64,000 nt of DNA from Atrina japonica (GCA_030159075.1 BROG01000242.1:786001-850000); one strand, 5' to 3'. Shown: positions 35,556-47,759, counted from the first letter of the stretch. Translations and numbers: made by a program. The notes: generated by a model from the letters alone, not told the origin.

Positions 35556-37405
35556 CTGTAAAGAAAACAAAAACTAGAAATAGATCGAGTAGAAAATAAT
35601 ATTGAAATGAACTACATGGTATCCTAGAGTTAATGCCTTTTAGCTAGGCGTTGACAAAGGCGAAAGCCGCCTATAGTCACAATCTACTTCCGTTCAGTCG
35701 ACTATTAGCGCATTCAGCACACGTGTTACCGTCAGTATCAATTGTGTGCAACGGTACAGTGCATGTATGACATGCTAAAATATGTATTATTTTATTTAGA
35801 TATCTTGTTACTGTAGATATTTCAACACCATGTAATCAAGACATATTTCTAGTTACTGATTTCCCTGTAAATATAAATTTTAGTAAGAGGAAAATGAAGT
35901 TTGTAACTTCCACCATTCACCATAGAAGTATAACCACGTAAAATAATGGCGATAATACAGATGATCAAACTCACTTTTAATACTATCGCACTGACGGTTG
36001 GTGGATCCCGGATTTACCGTTATCACACCAGTGTGTTTCGTACAGAGGCCTAAACCCTAACTATCTTAAATATGAAAATATACAAAATATATAGCACTGA
36101 TATAATCCATTAAGTCCTTAATTGATAGGTAATCCTTTTAAAGTTATAGAACAATTAACTGATTGAGACGTCTCATCTGTCCAGACAATTGGAATTAGTT
36201 TGAGACCCGTAACACTTAAAGTATAGCCTAATTGATTAGTATTAAATTATACTGTAATTATCGGGATTAATAAGATATATTTACAATAATATGTACAATT
36301 AATAACATTACTGAAATTGCAGGAACTATCCAAATTGTCAAATTCTGAGTTTAAATATAAGAACTAAAATGTCCAAAATTTAATATATAATTTTGCTCGG
36401 TCACAGAAGCGTACATATAAAATGGACATGATTTTAATGCACAAAGATACTAGAATTTCAGTAAATCATGACTTATATATATACTTTCTTTCGGACATGA
36501 TTTTCCTTCACTACTCTTTTTAAATTGAGTCTTTCTTATATTAATGTAGGACGTAATTTCATTGGTTCATGAAGTTTCATTGCTTCTAAAACCAATCGTA
36601 AGCATTTTTACTTCCAGCTACACAGTCATGGACGCCAAAACTGTTCAACGTGATGGATAGTGCAATACAACGAAAGTAATAAAGATATTGGAACGCACAG
36701 AAGTGATCGATGTTGCATTTGAATTAAGAGAACAATGTTTCCCATACTCATATAAGAAACAAATAACAGAAATGTCACATTTAGAGGGTACATGCCTAGA
36801 ATACATGCACCGATTTCACTTTCATAAACATATTTGAGAGAAATAAAATAAACCTTTAAACGTGAGCTAGGCTTTCACACATTCAGATTAGTCGGGTATT
36901 TCTAGAAGACAGTCAAGATGTTCAATCATTCTTTGTATGGATGGTTAACGACATTAGTAAATAAAGTGTTAGATTTTTGGAGTTTGAGAAGTTAAATACA
37001 TTGTTTTTAACTAGTGCTGTATTGACATCAGATGCAACATGCACTTTTCTTAAACGATCACTTTTCCAGCGGGACCCCACACTGTATAGAAGTTCAATGA
37101 CAAGAAATGAGTAAAAAGTTGTCTGATTCACACATACAATTAAATGACATGCCAATCAAAACTGTGTAGTTGGTATGAAAACGATATAAACAATGTAATA
37201 CAGATATCCCTAATTAGCAGTCGCCTGTGTACCATTCACGGCTACGCAAATTACATAAAACATGGATGTTAGTCAATTTGTAGTATATATCTTTCACCGA
37301 AAACTGCATCTTTTAATTGTTGGGAAAAAAATAATTGTATTTTTGTGCATAGAGTTTTACCACTTTCAGGTTAAAATAATAAAACAGTAAATCATTCAAT
37401 ATTCA
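35556..37405. other. Unassigned; upstream of the coiled-coil exon
   Basis: If the coiled-coil gene is real this would be its intron. No further exon was found by eye on the minus strand, and no repeat was identified. Confidence 0.35.
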
Positions 37406-37410
37406 CAAAT

Positions 37411-37438
37411 TTTCGGCCCCTTGGCCTTTATCAAGTGA
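37411..37438 (-). ncRNA. Hammerhead-like motif in Penelope-like element
   Basis: On the minus strand the sequence reads CACTTGATAAAGGCC, a short loop, GGCC and then GAAAA. A helix closed by GGCC/GGCC followed by GAAA resembles the CUGAUGA–stem II–GAAA core of the hammerhead ribozymes that Penelope-like retroelements carry. The first core is imperfect (TTGATAA), so activity is doubtful. Confidence 0.4.
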
Positions 37439-37504
37439 AAGACGATGACATTTTTCGCATAACGATACTTCCCTTTGGAGGACATTGATTTTAATTAAAA
37501 TTGT

Positions 37505-37565
37505 CTGTTTGTTTGTTATTGTTTAACGCCACCTTCAACGATATTTAAGTTATATCGTGGCGATA
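37505..37565 (-). mobile_element. 3' end of a SINE, inverted
   Basis: On the minus strand the end reads CGCCACGATATAACTTAAAT, ATCGTTGAAGGTGGCGTTAAACAATAACAAACAAAC. This is the typical tail of a mollusc SINE and similar in pattern to the family B end (GTGTGGCGTTAAACAC). Its 5' end was not located but must lie below about 37740. Confidence 0.6.
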
Positions 37566-37826
37566 ATCTATAAAGATAAACACAACAGCAAGGATAAATA
37601 TTCTCAGACCAGTTTGATAAGTAACGAGTCCATAATAGAAAAACAGCTTTAGCCTTTACAGGCCTGACATCCCTCCACGACGATAATGCGGCGTTTTCAG
37701 ACTTGAAAATCAACAATTGCGTCACGTTTCACATACTGAGCAGAAATAGTTATTGAAAGTCCAAACGTAAAGAAATCAAATATAAAAATACAGAATGCCA
37801 CACCACAAAACAGTTTTAAGTTTTAT

Positions 37827-37870
37827 TAACTTACATTGCGACACGCTCATCAGGCAATGGTCATCAACAA
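37827..37870 (-). ncRNA. Second hammerhead-like motif
   Basis: The minus strand reads GACCATTGCCTGATGAGCGTGTCGCAATG. CTGATGA is a perfect first core, and GCG.TGT.CGC forms a short stem II. The GAAA that should follow is AATG, so this copy looks dead. It lies 3' of the GIY-YIG coding block, where Penelope-like elements keep such motifs. Confidence 0.45.
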
Positions 37871-38044
37871 AAATGTATTGAATATATATCATGAATCTCA
37901 TAGTGGTAAAGTAAATACATATATAAGAAGTTGATGAAGTAGATAAGATAACACTAATGTAGGAAGCTTAATGCAAAGAATAAACTAATTAGTTAATCTG
38001 ATAAAAAGGCTACTCCTTTGCATAAGATTATATGAAATGTGTGG

Positions 38045-38669
38045 GTTAGGTTCTGTTAAGTAATGGTTTGAATTTATCAATAAAATATTGCTCTTTGAGT
38101 GTAATATTCGAATAGTCATCTGTTTGATATATTGGCATGGTTTTGAAATTCCCTTTACTACACTGAAATATATTTTTAGAAACGAATAAATTACGATTAT
38201 GTGATAACTTTATATTGCTTTTGTGTAGAGCTACTCTTTGTTTTAGTGACTGAGTACATCCAATATATTCTTCCTTGCAATTTTCACATAAAATTACATA
38301 TATTACGTTTTTAGAATTGTAATTTAATATTCGTTTGATATAAAATAATGAACAGGAATTTTTAAATTTGAAAGTTTGACCTTCAATAATGATATCACAT
38401 ACTTTACATCTTTTATTTTTGCATTTAATTACTTAATTTGTTTGTCTCAGCACTGATAAAGGAATAGATTCAGCTAGGTTTATCCCTTTGTTTATTAGAG
38501 TCAAAGGATATCCTCGTTCTTTTAAGGCGTATCTTAATTCATCTAAGCGTTTTTTCCTTAGGGCTGATGGTACAATGATAGTACATAAGTGTCGTGCTAA
38601 TGTGTATGGAATAGAATTTCTGCAACTTTTTGGGTGTTGACTTTTGAAATGGAGGACCACTAAATGCAA
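38045..38669 (-). mobile_element. Penelope-like element fragment: reverse transcriptase C-terminal part and GIY-YIG endonuclease
   Basis: The minus-strand frame from 38669 encodes FKSQHPKSCRNSIPYTLARH and continues to an in-frame TAA at 38433-38435. The same frame then reads on with CKNKRCKVCD, a cysteine linker, and VIYVILCENCKEEYIG, the GIY-YIG nuclease signature, with a downstream Arg/His region (QRVALHKSNI), ending near 38045 with PLLNRT-stop. GIY-YIG next to reverse transcriptase defines Penelope-like elements, where the nuclease nicks the target to prime reverse transcription. The catalytic RT core is not in this fragment, so it is 5'-truncated. One stop codon breaks the frame. Confidence 0.82.
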
Positions 38670-39449
38670 TATTTATGATAAAAAGAGTCAAAATGTGATA
38701 ATTAGTATACGGGCTTTTGAAACTGAATATTCCTAGGACGTATGGATCTCGGGCTTATGAATTAAAGAATACTAAATTTATCTCAATAGCATACTCCCGA
38801 ACTTTCTAGCCACCTGAATTCAACTTCGATTTCTGTTTAAATTGATCTATCGATGAAATATTATTTAAGTATAAAGAAGTCAATATGCGTTAAACTCGAT
38901 CCCCTAACGAAATATTGCACTTCATATTATGTACAGTGACTATGGAGGGATTCAGTAGGAAAATTTATAACAAATTTCCACGCGGCGAACATATTCTACA
39001 TTACAGCCCCTAACTCTAATTTCTTGGTCTGCCACTGGTAAGATATGCATTGTATAGCAGTTCAGTACAACAGTTTTAAAAAGCTGTATATATAATTCTA
39101 TGTCACCATCCTCATCCCCTCAGAAAATTTTCTAGATCCGCCATCTTTTTACAACATCATATATGTACGTAGAGCAGCAGAAAAAAGTTTGGTAAATTTA
39201 AAGTAAATGCTAAGACCGTAAACGAACTACAGGAGAATGTTTGGGCGAATGCAGTTTCGTATAAATATTTAGGGAAATATATATTGGAATCTCCCCATTT
39301 ACATCACACTTATAAATAAATGATAAATAAAAGATAGAACATCCCTTTTTCAGTATTTTCACTTCGTTATTGCGATATTAATTAAGATATGTGACAAATA
39401 AAACAAAAGAGGTAAGTAATAATTATTATTTTGCCGTTCTTAAATTCTT
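38670..39449. other. Unassigned; possible Gypsy 5' LTR or leader
   Basis: It lies between the Penelope-like fragment and the Gypsy gag. An LTR may be present, but I found neither a convincing TG..CA pair nor a primer-binding site. Confidence 0.35.
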
Positions 39450-41235
39450 TTCATCATGGATTACACTAAGTTCGCACCGGGAAAAAATTCACAGGAAATT
39501 TCAGAGAAGATGCTGAGAAATGGCTCCTTACAGTTAACCTGTTTACAAAAGCATCAAAACGTAACGATGAAGGAATATGTGACTTTTCCCCTCTTTTACT
39601 GGAAGATCACGCTTTGCTGTGGTATAGATATCTTTCCGAGGATGTAAAACAAAGTAAAATCAAACTTACAAAAATATGTTTAAAGAAATACGGCATGACA
39701 ATGGGTGACAGAATGCTGGCCTGTAACAGATTCGCGAAACGAGGGCAGCCACCAAGAGAAGCTATGGGCGACCTTATCAACGACATACAGTAGTGGGTAA
39801 GTGAATCCAAAGCCCCAGATGACGTCGTCATGGAGAAAATCTGATTACATTCGCTTCCACAACACACCCGGGGACTTCTATCTGCGAACTTCTCCCCCAA
39901 AACGTCACTGGAAATGGAGCGAAAATTGCGTGCTTCGGAAGCTGCAAAACGACTACAGGACGTAGGAGAAATCAAAGGATGGGCCGAGTGCTGTCGTTTC
40001 AACTTCAAGTGCTGAACTAGGAGACACCGTGGAATCACGACGACAAAGTGTGACATCAAACAATAGAGCACAAACCATGCGAAAACGTTTCTGTTGTATT
40101 ATATCCAAAAGACAAAGCCATACCTAGAAATTATAGAACTCCTTGTTTTAGATGTGGTCAGTGCGACCATTTTCCTTCACAATGTCACTGTATGAGATAC
40201 AAGTGTAAAAAGTTAGAGCACATTGCGAAAATGTGCCGCACTAAATTCAGAAGTGCTAAATCAAAAACAAAATTTGTTGATTCGATCTCGTCAGCTTCAA
40301 ATTCAAACAAGGTCAAATTTAGAGTAGGTAACCAGTCTGTTTCGGCATTAGTTGACACGGGAGTTGATATTTCTTCAAAATTTTACAAAAAGGCGAAAAT
40401 GCACCAAAATTATCTACTTCAGAAACTAAATTTTTTGAAAGGTGTTTCTGGCACACATTAACAAATTTTAGGTCAAATTACGATCCCTATTGAGATAGGA
40501 AAGCTAACATTTTATCGGTCATTTCATGTCGGCGAAAATTTGTCTCATGATTTAAATTTAGGAATTGATTTTTCTTAAATAAGAAAACGCACAAATTGAT
40601 TTCAGGGAAGGTAATTTATACTATAAAAAGGAATGTCTTCTATTTAATTGACTAGAAATGACATCGATTTTGTTTGTATGGTGTCATTGGTAGAGTCATT
40701 GACATTACCCCCTCGTTCAGAAGTTACCCGGGTAAAGACCACCCACCTTCCGCAAGTAAACTTTCCCACATAATTCAAAACGACCCTAGCGGGAATCGAA
40801 CCAGAGGTGAGAGGCCTTGTGATTTAAAGGGCAATGCTCTAACCACTCGGCCACGGAGGCCCCAGGTGTAATAGAAATGAAACCCGCCTTGTCTGGGTCA
40901 CATTCAGTTATAGGTGCAACATGCTTAGTCCATATGGAAGACAAAGAAGCAGTTGCGAGAATTTAGACCCGACAAATTCAGAAATTAAATTGTCTAAAGA
41001 TGATGTAGTCGGTAAATTCTTTGAAATTTAAAACATCACGTCAGAAATATTTGGTCAAGAAACGAACGTCACAATTGTTTGGAAATCAAACAAACGTCCA
41101 AATTTAAAGTTAAAGAACGACATAGATTTTGACCTGTCAACCTCGGAATTATCAGATAATGAAAAACAAAAATTATTAAAGTTGTTACGAGAAAACCGCG
41201 ATCTTTTTGCCAAAGATTTGACAGAAATACAGAAT
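39450..41235 (+). mobile_element. Ty3/Gypsy element 1: gag, protease and start of RT, truncated
   Basis: Gag-like coding runs from about 39450 to 40020 over shifted frames with stops (for example HALLWYRYLSEDVKQ and RKLRASEAAKRLQDVGEIKG). A zinc knuckle CFRCGQCDHFPSQC of the CX2CX4HX4C type follows near 40146, and then a second knuckle that has lost its first cysteine. The protease has the active-site LVDTG near 40350. After a SINE insertion (40662-40871), 41100-41235 encodes SELSDNEKQKLLKLLRENRD and DLFAKDL, the region that precedes the reverse transcriptase fingers in Gypsy elements. The element then stops abruptly where the opposite-strand reverse transcriptase element begins. It is inactive. 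Confidence 0.82.
40662..40871 (-). mobile_element. tRNA-derived SINE inserted in Gypsy element 1
   Basis: On the minus strand the head has box A GTGGCCGAGTGGTTAGAGC (40836-40854) and box B GGTTCGATTCCC (40791-40802), and the body has TTTACTTGCGGAAGG, as in family B. The insertion is flanked by a 9-base direct repeat TAGAAATGA (40653-40661 and 40872-40880), a target-site duplication. The Gypsy coding sequence resumes on the far side, so the SINE arrived later. Confidence 0.88.
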
Positions 41236-41339
41236 TGTCTTTGTCTTGTAACTAATGATCACACTAATTGTAACCTCGTTCTGGGAATAAAAACAATGGG
41301 ATAACATGTCGGCTAATTGATTTTGACTGAGTTTGTTGT

Positions 41340-42955
41340 ATAAGCTGAAATATGGTGTGAGAAGTGTGATATGATGCATGCAATGCGTAAAATATGATCC
41401 ATGCAATGCGTAGCAGACCAGTAAGTTGTTAAATGCCAATTTAGTTCTAAATAAAACATCTCAGATACCAAAGTATAAATATTTAGGATGTCCAGTACAC
41501 AGATACAAATCCGGCAAAAATGGACAAACACGGACCTCTAGAAACCAAGAGGTGGGATCAGGTGCCATGGAGGAGTAAGCATCCCCTGTCGACCGGTCAC
41601 ACCCGATGTGAGTCCACAGTCAAGTTCAAATGAAATGCGTGAGGAACGAATTCTCTTGTCACAATTGGTTCACCCAGTGAAATCGCAAACAAGACTATTA
41701 TACCCATCGTAAACTTTGCAGAACGTTGACATGAATCGCGGTTTTCGATATCCCTGTGTCAATAATTTGTCAGTAAATAGTTTACATCTGTATATGAAAT
41801 GTTCATATGTTGAATACGTCCTGGCATATCGGATCATTTGTGAAATGTAAACTACATATGTATAAAAATTGTCATTATTGACAAAACGTCGTCGATATAT
41901 CTGATTATGAAATTAAAGGACACTGCTAGCTTTTTCTTCTTTTAATTTAGCAGTTTCTGAATGAAGTTTGCTTCGTATGAATAAAGGAACAGGTGAGCCA
42001 ATAAAGGGGCACAACTGGTTCCCATAGGAATGCCGACAGTTTGTTGAAAGACACGTTTCCGAACATTACAAATATATTGTCTATTAGAAATTCCAGCACG
42101 TTTTTTATATCAACTTTAGTGTATTTATGTGTAGAAGCAGAGTGGTGTTTGATACATAAAACTAGTACCTGGTATTTCGGTACCAGCTGTTCATCTTGTA
42201 CTAAAGTAATATTTGGCATTGTTAACACCATTTAAATTCGAAAATTTTCTAAAGCTAAGATAGTAATTTTTTACAGTGGTTACTCTTAGACGGATTTCGG
42301 TTATACTTCAGAAATATTATTTGGCCTTGTATGATACCAATTTATCTTTAGAAAAAACACATACTTTTCAAATTGGAGCTCAACTGATGAAGTCTAATTG
42401 ACAGAAACGATATTGTCTTGAGCATTATAACTTTGGTATTATATTTATAATATATATAAAATAAGTATCATGACAACCTATCACTAGATATTCAAATTTT
42501 TGGGGTACCACCTTTAGTGAAAAAACAGTTGCCTATGATGCTAAAAAGTCTTTCTTTTAATTTTTTATGTGGAATAGTTGTGTAAAGAGTAGAGAATACT
42601 GTTTTGAAACTGTGAATTTGAGAAAAATTGTGTGCCTTTAAATTTTCTAAAAGTTAAATATCCACATCTGATTTACACCGCTTCTTGAATAAGCAACTGT
42701 ACAATATTGCTGAAGTTTCTCCTTAACGGCTGTCAACATCTTGGTAAGGAGTAAAGATAAAGGTGTGGTAGAACATTTGCTGGATCCTGCTATGTACCTC
42801 TGCTTATATGGGGTTTCATGAAGTTTAGGTATCCAATATAAATATGGTAGCTCAAAGTCAGTATCGGTTGTAGGTACATCAAAAGAGCGTAATACGGATA
42901 GGTAATTTTAAAAAGATCTCGTCTCTATCCGATCTTTTATTTTGGCTTATTTACA
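41340..42955 (-). mobile_element. Reverse transcriptase element (YIDD type), near full length but broken
   Basis: The minus strand encodes PYLYWIPKLHETPYKQRYIA, SSKCSTTPLSLLLTK and YSRSGVNQMW near 42860-42680. A motif A-like TLYTTIPH follows, then LEFLIDNIFVMFG, the motif B QTVGIPMGTSCAPLL and the catalytic YIDDVLS near 41890. The C-terminal block TDKLLTQGYRKPRF comes near 41770. The 3' tail (41515-41660) has the GTGTGACCGGTCGACAGGGGATGC and CTCCTCCATGGCACCTGATC motifs. Stops, frame changes and an internal unrelated stretch near 42240-42480 make it inactive. It separates Gypsy elements 1 and 2. The clade is uncertain: the RT suggests a Penelope-like or related lineage. Confidence 0.78.
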
Positions 42956-42957
42956 AT

Positions 42958-45900
42958 GAATGAGGAAGCCCACGTGGTGCCGCCTGAAAACGATAATGGT
43001 GTCGTACAGAATGCTGAAGGCCAAAAAGGTCCAGCAGCGGCTATGCAAAATTTAAGCATATTTCCCATGAACATTCCGTTCCCTAAGTCTCTTGAAAGGA
43101 CTTAGCTAGCAATTGGAAACATTTCAAACAAGTTTGGGAAAATTACGCAATAGCTACAGGGCTGAACGTTAAAACTGCTCAGTTACGATGTTCTACATTT
43201 CTTACATGTATTGGGTCAGACGGAATACATGTTGTTGATGGGTTCATTTGAAAATGAATGCGATAAGAATTATATTGCCAAAGTGATTTCTTCCATGGAT
43301 ACATACTGTATTGGTCTAACTAATGTAATCTATGAACGTTATACATTTAAGCGTAGGGATCAGGAACAGTCTGAGTCAATAGATACGTATTTCGCAGCAC
43401 TAAGTACTCTTGCTAAAACATGTGATTTTGAGAAGCTAGAGGACGAAATGATTCGCGATAGAATCGTAATTGGGGTTGGTGACAGCCACACTGGTAAAAA
43501 GTTGTTACAAGAGACTAGTTAAATTTACAACGTTGTATAGATATATGCCGCTCAAACGAGAAGTCTGAATCACAGATCAAATCGATGGTTGATGTGCATC
43601 ATGTAGGGGTAAAGCCTAGTAGGGGATCTTTTAAGGACAAGAATTCATTCAAAAAGAAAGACCACCTATACACAAATGTCGCTATTATGGTAACAAGCAT
43701 CCATTTGCAAAGAAAAAATGTGCGGCATATGGTGTCATTTGAAATAAAATGGGAATCAAAATCATTTTTAAAAAATGTGTCTGAGCAAACGCATACCTAC
43801 AGATACAAATCATTTGAAAAATAAGGTACACAACGTTGTGGTGCAAAATTATGACTAATCCTTTTCGGAGGAAAATATACTTACAGTAGAACAAGTACAT
43901 TCTATATCAGCTAAAACATACTGCTATATATGTGAGTATAAGTGACAAACTAGCTGAATTCCAGTTAGATAACTGCAGACTAGATAACTTCCAGTTAGAT
44001 ATCTACTGCAAATATTCTACCTGCTCATAATATGTTCATCTTACTTAAGATACACATTATGTTAATGTGAAGAAATAAGATATTACACTGTTTATGTACA
44101 ACAAGAGTGAGACCAAAGTTCTTGGGACTATTAGGATGACAGAGCGTAATCACAGAAATAAGAAAAAGTACAACTTAGAGTTTGTTGTCGTACTTGGCAA
44201 ACAGTTTCATGGTATTATAGGTAGGAAAGCTATCGAAGACATGGAATTGATCACGGTGCATACTGAGAGTTCCTTACTAGAAGTCAAGTAGAAGAGGAAA
44301 TGATATTTAAAATTGATATCAAGGACGAAATCAAGATGTTCTTCAAGGACTAGGAAAACTGGGTGGTAAGTTACACTTAGAAGTTGAGGATAGCATGATA
44401 CCTGTACAATTACCACCTAGAAAAATACCGATAGCTCTGAAGTCGAAACTTAAAGTACAGTTAGGTAGACTTGAGAGTCGTGAAGGCATTGAACACTCCA
44501 ACTGATTGGGTGTCCGTCCTTGTTATGACACCTAAATGAGATGGCAGCATCCGTTTTTGTATCGATCCCAAACCCCTTAATCAGGCATTAAAGCACAATC
44601 AGTACCTAACACCTACTATAGAGGAAATACTTTCAGAATTGAGTCGAGCTCGTGTATGTTCTAGAGTGGATGCAAAGGAAGGGTTCTGGCATATAGAACT
44701 TGATTCTGAAAGTGGTTTTCTTACTACATTTGCTACACCATGGGGTAAATATCAATGGTTCAGGATGACATTTGGTCTATCTGTGGCCCCAGAAGAGTTC
44801 CAACGAAGAATGGACGATGCTTTAAGTGGCCTAGAAGGCATTAAACCAATTAATGATGATGTGGTTATTCATGGATGTGGTGAAACCGATGCTGAAGCTG
44901 ACGCAGATCATGATAGGAAACTAAGATCACTAATGGACAGATGTGCTAAGAAAAATATTAAGCTGAATCCAGACAAAATGAAAGTTAAATTAAACTCAGT
45001 GACTTATCTTGGTTACTTAATAAGCAAGGATGGTCTAAGTGTAGACACCCACAAACTTAAGGCAATACTTGAGATGCCTACACCACGCGATAAAGCAGGA
45101 GTACAACGATTGCTTGAGATGACTAATTTTGTTCAGAGGTTTGTTCCCCAGTTGTCAGAAAATACCAAAACATTGAGAAATCTTCTAAAAGCAGATCCAC
45201 ATTTCACAAGGGATGGAAATGTACATGGAATAGCTTTTGATAAAGTAAAGACTATATTGTCACCAGCGCCTGTATTAAAGTTTTTTGACGCAAGGAAAAA
45301 GCTTACTTTAAAGTGCGATGCATCAACTTAGGAGCATGTCTGATACAGGAGAATCACTCTATTGCATATGCACCAAGACAAATTGCGAATAAATAGAGAA
45401 AGAAAAACTAGCTGCAGACGTCATGTGACCATACAATCAGATCATAAACCGTTGGAGATTATTATTCGTAAAAACCTGCACAATGCTCTAACATTACCAG
45501 AAAGGATGATACTAAGGCTACAGAAGTTTGATTACAGTATGGAATATAGGAAAGGCACTAAGATGTACTTTGCAGATACATTAAGTCGAGCATATGTACA
45601 CACACAGCCAGAGGTAGTTGAGAATAACTTACACATACACAGTGTCAATCATCGTACGTATCTTGCGATATCTGATGATCGTTATTATCAAATCAAACAA
45701 GCCACCGTGATGACGCCTCACAATCTTTGAAACGCATAATTCTTGGCCAGATTCCACGAAAGGAATTGTCCCTGATATTCAAGTGTATTTACCTTTTCGA
45801 GAAGAATTGGTAGTGTAAAATGATGTAATCTACAAAGGTGAACGAGTTGTGATACCAAACTCCACTATACCGAATATTCTACAGAGAATACATGACTGAC

Positions 45901-46430
45901 ACATAGGAATCCGAGAATGCATTCGTCGTGCTCATTATAGTGTATATTGGCCGAACATTAGTAAGGATAATGAATCTTATGTAAGTCAGTTTCCAGCTTG
46001 CAATACTTACCAGGATGACCAGCAACGGGATCCAATGATCAGTCATGAAATACCTAGTCGCCCTTGGCAAATCATTTGAATGTTAAAGTCGAGATTAATT
46101 CATACTTGCTGATTACTGCTCGGATTATTTTGAAGTCGAACGAAATCACGGTAAAACTGCCAAAGTCATAATTCGTAAAATGAAGTCACAATTTGCTCTT
46201 CATGGCATTGCAGAATAAAGTGATTTTTGACAATGGGCCACCATTTGGAAGCAGAGGGTTTGTTGAATTTAGCAAAGTGTATGAATTTGAACATGTGACG
46301 TCATCGCCATGGTATTCACAATCAAACTGAAATATCAGTCAAAATTGCGAAAAGACTTATTCAGAAATGCGCATTGAGACGTTTTGGCTGGCCAGTATAT
46401 GATAGTAAGATCCGAGTTATATCAAATTAC
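42958..46430 (+). mobile_element. Ty3/Gypsy element 2: gag, protease, RT, RNase H, integrase, decayed
   Basis: Gag begins near 42958 (MNEEAHVVPPENDN), continues at 43211-43522 (TNVIYERYTFKRRDQEQ, SIDTYFAALSTLAKTCDF) and has a damaged zinc knuckle near 43690-43730. The protease tail lies at 44094-44291 (GIIGRKAIEDMELI). The 230-codon open frame 44639-45331 is the RT palm and thumb with VDAKEGFWHIELD, FRMTFGLSVAPEEFQRRM and the catalytic INDDVVIHG. RNase H covers about 45240-45600 (LKCDAST; TIQSDHKPLEII; YFADTLSRA). The integrase zinc region (HIGIRECIRRAHYSVYWPN) and catalytic core (DNGPPFGSRGFVEF, VTSSPWYSQS) follow to 46430. Many stops and shifts mean it cannot move by itself. Confidence 0.88.
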
Positions 46431-46437
46431 ATTTTCA

Positions 46438-46555
46438 TTTTGATAAAAAAGATATTTGGAGATGTATCCTTTCAAAAAACTATTACGCTGCATCCAATTT
46501 TGATAAAAAAGATATTTGGAGCTGTATCCTTTCATAAAACTATTACGCTGCATGA
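46438..46555 (+). repeat. Two-copy 60-bp tandem duplication
   Basis: TTTTGATAAAAAAGATATTTGGAG.TGTATCC and CTATTACGCTGCAT occur twice at an exact 60-base offset (46438 and 46498) with about three differences. It directly follows the decayed integrase. Confidence 0.92.
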
Positions 46556-46744
46556 AAACACCAAAATAAAATTAGATTGGTGTATTTCTTCAGTCAATAT
46601 ACCGGTAAATTCAATTACTGTAGTTGGCAAAAAAGATTTGAAAAACAAATGATACACACATTACGCTTCAGATATTTTAGGCTGGATGTACCCTGAATTT
46701 CCAAAATTTGAGTGCCAGAATACATTAAATTTATTATCATTATC

Positions 46745-47750
46745 TTAAATGGGATTAAAAATTACCATTACCTTTGTGACCAATCGACTTGTGTTAGCCT
46801 CCTCACTTGTAAATTGTTTTGTTCCTTTTGTAAGAAATGAAGGGATTTGAGCCTGTATTCCAATATCCTCTAATAGCTGCAAGGAGTCACGTCCTCTGTC
46901 GACAACAAATATGTCATCCTCCTCAATCCAATCCTTGATTTCTTCAATGTTGTTCTGTAGCATGTGATTAAGGATGGATGAGTCATTATTTTTATTATCT
47001 GCGAGATATGGTCCCATTACAGAAACAAAATATCCAGTGGTTGAAACAATTACTATGGGTTTTACAAGTGGCCTTCCCTTGTGTAGACTGTATGAGCATA
47101 TTTGAAAATGGAAATTGTTACTTTTTTGTATGTATATGTAAGTACCATCTAAAATAAGTAAGACCTGCCTTTTATTTAGTGATCCAAAAAGAAATTGTGC
47201 TAAAGGTATAGTATGTTTGTCAATGACATCTTCTCTTGTCAAATGTTGGAGGCTAATGTATGATTGTACAAATGGTGACTTGTCGAATTTTTGCTATGGC
47301 TCGTCTAATACTAGATTTGGAAACATTAAATATCGTTGATAAATATTATAAACAGTTTGTTAGACAATCCTGATCGCATCTTGGAAATGAAAATGGCAGT
47401 TGATGTTCTGCTACTACGAACTGGTGTGTTATTTATTTTATTCTGAATCGTATTAAATAAATCAACAAACTGACATTTATTGAGTCCGGTAAGGTTGATA
47501 TAGTCAAAATAATTAAGACTGTCTTCATCATCAAAATGTATCCTCTTTTAATTACTTCTCTCATGGTATTAACCAAATTTAGTATGGTTATTTTGTTTAC
47601 ATAGATTTTATCCGTCGTTGCCATTGTAGATCTTGCTTCATCAGAAAAAATTCCATTTTGTATGCGCGAGGAACAGCATCTGTTTCCAGCAGGAATTAGA
47701 ATGTTATGACTTATAAAAGTGCCAATCTTGTATGAGAATTTACACAAACA
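46745..47750 (-). mobile_element. DDE_4-type transposase, fragmented
   Basis: The 165-codon minus-strand frame (47242-46745) carries LLILDGTYIYIQKSNNFHF, QICSYSLHKGRPLVKPIVI, MGPYLADNKNNDSSILNHML and DDIFVVDRGRDSLQLLEDIG. These are the spaced aspartates of the DDE_4 family found in Harbinger/ISL2EU-type DNA transposons. The N-terminal part is at 47747-47433 (ILIPAGNRCC; NGIFSDEARSTM). A helix-turn-helix-like VSKSSIRRAIAKIR lies between the two frames and needs frame changes. The phenylalanine usual after DRG is missing. Terminal inverted repeats were not found. It is non-functional because of at least two frame breaks. Confidence 0.8.
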
Positions 47751-47759
47751 AGTCTAGGC

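Noticed and set aside
38045..42955. One single Penelope-like element made of the GIY-YIG fragment and the 41-43 kb RT
   Set aside because: Both are on the minus strand, but the 41-43 kb copy has its own C-terminal block and 3' tail, and the GIY-YIG frame carries a different upstream segment. I therefore keep them as separate elements.
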